From an uncultured Amaricoccus sp. (lineage in GTDB: Bacteria > Pseudomonadota > Alphaproteobacteria > Rhodobacterales > Rhodobacteraceae), in the NCBI RefSeq assembly GCF_937858865.1, contig NZ_CALLYO010000105.1:1-8847 (forward strand): DNA of 8,847 nucleotides, written 5' to 3'. A model generated the notes under the pieces. It was not told where the DNA came from, did not search any database, and worked only from the letters and a program-made list of their open reading frames with translations. A program made the position numbers and the translations under genes. Of this stretch, positions 5,673-8,847 are shown in pieces. How positions within the stretch are numbered: position 1 is the first letter of the stretch; each line of letters opens with the position of its first letter.

Positions 5673-8600
5673 TGCCGCCGCGCGGTTTCGAGACGCCCCG
5701 GGAAGGCGGCCTCGGCCTCCGGGCGATCGCCTCCGCCTCCGGCCTCTCGATCAGCCTCCTGCCCAACGGCTGCCTCTTCGCCATCGAGCATGCGCACGAC
5801 CGAGGCCGCACCCTCGTCAGCCAGATCCTCGGCTCGCCGCTCGACGGCGGCATCGCCCGCCTGCTCCTGCGGGTCGGCCCGGCGGTGGCCGAGGCGGTCG
5901 GCCCCGGCGCCCGCGTCTCGGTCGGCGCGGGGGAGGACCGCTTCGTCTGGGAAGGCGCGACCGCCGGCCTCCGCCACCGCGCCACCCTCTGGCTCCACCC
6001 CCGCCTGCCCCTCTGGCTCTGGCGCCTCGAGCTCGCCAACCCGGGCCGCGAGCCCGTCACGGCGCGCGCGACTCTGGTCCAGGACCTCGGCCTCGGCTCC
6101 CGCGGCTTCGTGACCGGCAACGAGGCCTATGCCTCGCAGTACCTCGACCACCACATCGCCGCCCACCCCGCCTTCGGCCCGGTGGTGATGAGCCGGCAGA
6201 ACCTCGCCCAGGCCGGCGCCCATCCCTGGGTCGCCCACGGCTGCCTCGAGGGCGCCGCCGCCTTCGCCACCGACGCGATGCAGCTCCTCGGCCCCGCCTA
6301 CCGCGACTCCGGCCGGATCGGCCCCGGCCTGCCGGGCGAACGGCTGCAGCACGAGGTCGCCTGCCCGATGCTCGAGGCCCCTGCCCTGACCATCGGGCCC
6401 GGCGGCGAGGCGGGCCTGACCTTCTTCGCCCTCTACGAGCCCGACCACCCGCTCGCCTCGGGCGAGGCCGACCTCGCCCGGCTCGACCTCGCCCGCGAGG
6501 CGCTCGCCGACTTCCGCCCCCGCCCGGTGCCCCTCGCCCCGCCGCCGCGGAGCCTGCTGCAGGACGCCGCGCCCCTCGCCGGCGAGCCGCTGGGCGAGGC
6601 GGAGGTCGCCGCCCGCTACCCCGGGCGGATGCTCGAGGAGCGGGCGGAGGGCCGGCTCCTCTCCTTCTTCCTGCCGGAGGGCGCCCTCAACCGCCACGTC
6701 GTGCTGCGCGAGAAGGAGCGGACCCTCGCCCGGCGGCACGGCGCGATCCTGCGCACCGGCCAGGGGATGCTGCCCGACGAGACGACCATGTGCGCGACCG
6801 CCTGGATGCACGGGGTCTTCGCCTCGCTCCTCTCGCTCGGCAACACCTCCTTCCACCGGCTCTTCTCGGCGTCGCGCGACCCCTACAACATCACCCGCTC
6901 CGGCGGCCTGCGCATCCTGATCGAGCAGGAGGGCGGCTGGCGGCTGCTGGCCGAGCCCTCGGTCTTCGAGATGGGGCTGAGCGACTGCCGCTGGATCTAC
7001 CGCCTCGCCGGCCGGACCGTCACCGTGCGGCTGGTCGCCGCCGGCGACGCGCCGGCGCTGCAGTGGCGGATCGCGGTCGAGGGCGCGCCCTGCCGCTTCC
7101 TCGTCTTCGGCGGGCTGGTGCTCGGCGAGCGCGAGCTCGAACAGGCGGGGCGGGTGGAGATCGACGCCGGGGCGCGGCGGATCGCCTTCCGGCCGGACCC
7201 GGCCTCGCTCTGGGGCCAGCGGTATCCGCGGGCAGTCTATCATCTGGTGACCAGCACGCCCGGCGCCGTCGAGGCGATCGGCGGGGACGAGCTGCTGCAT
7301 CCGGACGGGATCGCCCGTGGCGGCGCCTTCGTCGCGCTGCGGACGCGGCCGACGGATGCCCTCGCCTTCGCGGTGGTCGGCGCGCTGGCCGACCCGGAGG
7401 AGGCGGAGCGGCTCGCGGCGCGGCACGCCCGGGGGGTGGACGAGGCGGCGAGCCTCGCGCCGGCGACGGACTACTGGGGGCACCTCGTGCGCTGCCTGCG
7501 GCTCGAGGGCGAGGCGGTGGCGGGGGTGGCGGCGGCGATGCCATGGCTGGCGCAGAACGCGATGGTGCACCTGACCGTGCCGCACGGGCTCGAGCAGTCG
7601 GGGGGCGCGGCCTGGGGGACGCGGGACGTCTGCCAGGGGCCGGTCGAGTTCCTGCTCGCCTTCGAGCACGACGCGCCGGTGCGGGAGATCCTGCGGATCG
7701 TCTTCGCGGAGCAGCAGGAGGGGCGGGGGGACTGGCCGCAGTGGTTCATGCTCGAGCCCTATGCGCAGATCAGAGACCGGCACAGCCATGGGGACGTGAT
7801 CGTCTGGCCGCTGAAGGCGCTCTGCGACTATGTGGAGGCGACGGGGGATTTCGGGTTCCTCGACGAGCCGGTGGCCTGGCGGCGGGAGGAGGATTTCGCG
7901 GCGACGGAGCGGCGGGATCCGGTGGCGGCGCATGTGGCGAAGCTGGTCGCGACGGTACGGGAGCGGTTCATCCCGGGGACGCGGCTCATCCGCTACGGCG
8001 AGGGGGACTGGAACGACTCGCTGCAGCCGGCCGATCCGAGGATGCGGGACTGGATGGTGTCGAGCTGGACGGTGGCGCTGCTCTTCCAGCAGCTGAGCCG
8101 GTATGCCGAGGTGCTGGAGCGGGCCGGGCGGAGCGGTGCGGCGGCGGAGACGGCGGGGCTGGCCGCGGCGGTGCGGGAGGACTTCCACCGGCACCTGGTC
8201 CGGGACGGGACGGTGGCGGGCTATGCGCTCTTCGATGCCGAGGGGGGCGAGCCGGAGCTGCTGCTGCATCCGTCGGATCGGCGGACGGGCCTGAGCTATT
8301 CGCTGCTGCCGATGACGCGGGGGATCATCGGGGGGATCTTCGACGAGGGGCAGGCGCGGCGTCATCTGGAGATCATCCGGCAGCATCTGCTCTTTCCGGA
8401 CGGGGCGCGGCTGATGGACCGGCCGGTGGCCTATCGCGGCGGGCCGGAGAAGGTGTTCCGGCGGGCGGAGTCGGCGGCCTTCTTCGGGCGGGAGATCGGG
8501 CTCATGTATGTGCATGCCCATCTCCGCTACGGGGAGGCGATGGCGGCGCTCGGGGAGGCGGAGGCGGTCTGGGAGGCGCTCGAGGTGGCGAACCCGGTGG

Positions 8601-8847
8601 GGGTGGCGGAGCGGGTGGCGAATGCGGCGCGGCGGCAGCGGAATGCGTACTTCAGCAGCAGCGACGCGGCCTTTCCGGACCGGTATCGGGCCAGTGCGGA
8701 GTGGGAGCGGGCGCGGGCGGGGACGGTGGCGGCGGAAGGGGGGTGGCGGGTCTATTCGAGCGGGCCGGGGCTCTATGCCAACCTGCTCCTGCGGCACGCC
8801 TTCGGCATCCGGCGGCGGTTCGGGGAGCGGGTGGTGGCGCCGGTGCT
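5672..8847 (+). CDS. GH94-family glycoside phosphorylase, 1,2-beta-oligoglucan phosphorylase-like (3' end outside window)
   Basis: Probable phosphorolysis of beta-linked oligoglucans to alpha-glucose 1-phosphate. No signal peptide is seen at MPPRGFETPREGG, so it is probably cytoplasmic. The first 1058 codons are present and open to the window edge. The N-terminal half is beta-sandwich-like, with NTSFHRLFSASRDPYNITRS near residue 390. The catalytic barrel, from about 610, carries GTRDVCQGPVEFL (649 on), HSHGDVIVWPLKALCDY (704 on) and YGEGDWNDSLQPADP. By alignment to known GH94 enzymes, D782 of WND is the expected general acid. Later blocks ARLMDRPVAYRGGPEK, FFGREIGLMY and GGWRVYSSGPGLY recall the large stand-alone 1,2-beta-oligoglucan phosphorylases (about 1100 residues) more than cellobiose phosphorylases (about 800), so little is missing. 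ATG 5672 is the only normal start after the in-frame stop at 5630; its ribosome binding site (GGTGG) is weak. GC skew reverses along the gene. Confidence 0.85.
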   Translation, partial: MPPRGFETPREGGLGLRAIASASGLSISLLPNGCLFAIEHAHDRGRTLVSQILGSPLDGGIARLLLRVGPAVAEAVGPGARVSVGAGEDRFVWEGATAGLRHRATLWLHPRLPLWLWRLELANPGREPVTARATLVQDLGLGSRGFVTGNEAYASQYLDHHIAAHPAFGPVVMSRQNLAQAGAHPWVAHGCLEGAAAFATDAMQLLGPAYRDSGRIGPGLPGERLQHEVACPMLEAPALTIGPGGEAGLTFFALYEPDHPLASGEADLARLDLAREALADFRPRPVPLAPPPRSLLQDAAPLAGEPLGEAEVAARYPGRMLEERAEGRLLSFFLPEGALNRHVVLREKERTLARRHGAILRTGQGMLPDETTMCATAWMHGVFASLLSLGNTSFHRLFSASRDPYNITRSGGLRILIEQEGGWRLLAEPSVFEMGLSDCRWIYRLAGRTVTVRLVAAGDAPALQWRIAVEGAPCRFLVFGGLVLGERELEQAGRVEIDAGARRIAFRPDPASLWGQRYPRAVYHLVTSTPGAVEAIGGDELLHPDGIARGGAFVALRTRPTDALAFAVVGALADPEEAERLAARHARGVDEAASLAPATDYWGHLVRCLRLEGEAVAGVAAAMPWLAQNAMVHLTVPHGLEQSGGAAWGTRDVCQGPVEFLLAFEHDAPVREILRIVFAEQQEGRGDWPQWFMLEPYAQIRDRHSHGDVIVWPLKALCDYVEATGDFGFLDEPVAWRREEDFAATERRDPVAAHVAKLVATVRERFIPGTRLIRYGEGDWNDSLQPADPRMRDWMVSSWTVALLFQQLSRYAEVLERAGRSGAAAETAGLAAAVREDFHRHLVRDGTVAGYALFDAEGGEPELLLHPSDRRTGLSYSLLPMTRGIIGGIFDEGQARRHLEIIRQHLLFPDGARLMDRPVAYRGGPEKVFRRAESAAFFGREIGLMYVHAHLRYGEAMAALGEAEAVWEALEVANPVGVAERVANAARRQRNAYFSSSDAAFPDRYRASAEWERARAGTVAAEGGWRVYSSGPGLYANLLLRHAFGIRRRFGERVVAPV

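Noticed and set aside
4589..8797. 1402-residue open frame on the minus strand opposite the GH94 gene
   Set aside because: The translation is a low-complexity Arg/Pro/Gly/Glu mixture without domains, while the opposite strand encodes a full set of GH94 motifs. Long antisense frames are expected in such GC-rich DNA.

Overview
The window is very GC-rich, with strong G/C preference at third codon positions. The short subunit-type PurL, a LysR regulator resembling VtlR/LsrB and a single-chain indolepyruvate:ferredoxin oxidoreductase together suggest an alphaproteobacterium, possibly Rhodospirillales/Acetobacterales or a relative. That placement is an inference from protein character, not from a marker gene.

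Layout. On the minus strand, reading right to left, lie a LysR-type regulator (524-1429), a probable small-RNA gene with its own sigma70-like promoter and intrinsic terminator (360-473), and the 5' end of purL (1-268, cut by the window edge). On the plus strand, diverging from the LysR gene, lie the fused indolepyruvate ferredoxin oxidoreductase (1653-5069), a GTGA-overlapping Trp-rich lipoprotein (5066-5563), an AT-rich promoter-like island (about 5581-5660), and a GH94-family phosphorylase most like 1,2-beta-oligoglucan phosphorylases (5672 to the window end, cut at its 3' end).

How the parts may work together. The oxidoreductase should decarboxylate aryl 2-oxoacids and pass electrons to ferredoxin. 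A GTAATG-N11-CATTAC dyad lies in the gap it shares with the divergent LysR gene, so the regulator may control itself, the oxidoreductase, or both. Downstream of the LysR gene is a roughly 78-nt RNA candidate that exposes a CUCCCU (anti-Shine-Dalgarno) loop. A perfect 8+3+8 inverted repeat sits just upstream of its -35 box. The LysR protein resembles VtlR/LsrB, regulators known in Rhizobiales to control AbcR-type sRNAs, so this may be a compact LysR-sRNA module. It is the most interesting hypothesis here. The GH94 gene looks like a separate transcription unit for beta-glucan phosphorolysis. Its AT-rich upstream patch holds a TTGACA promoter candidate, a 14-bp perfect palindrome and a possible 20-codon ORF that overlaps the GH94 start codon.

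No tRNA, rRNA, CRISPR array, insertion sequence or transposase was seen.
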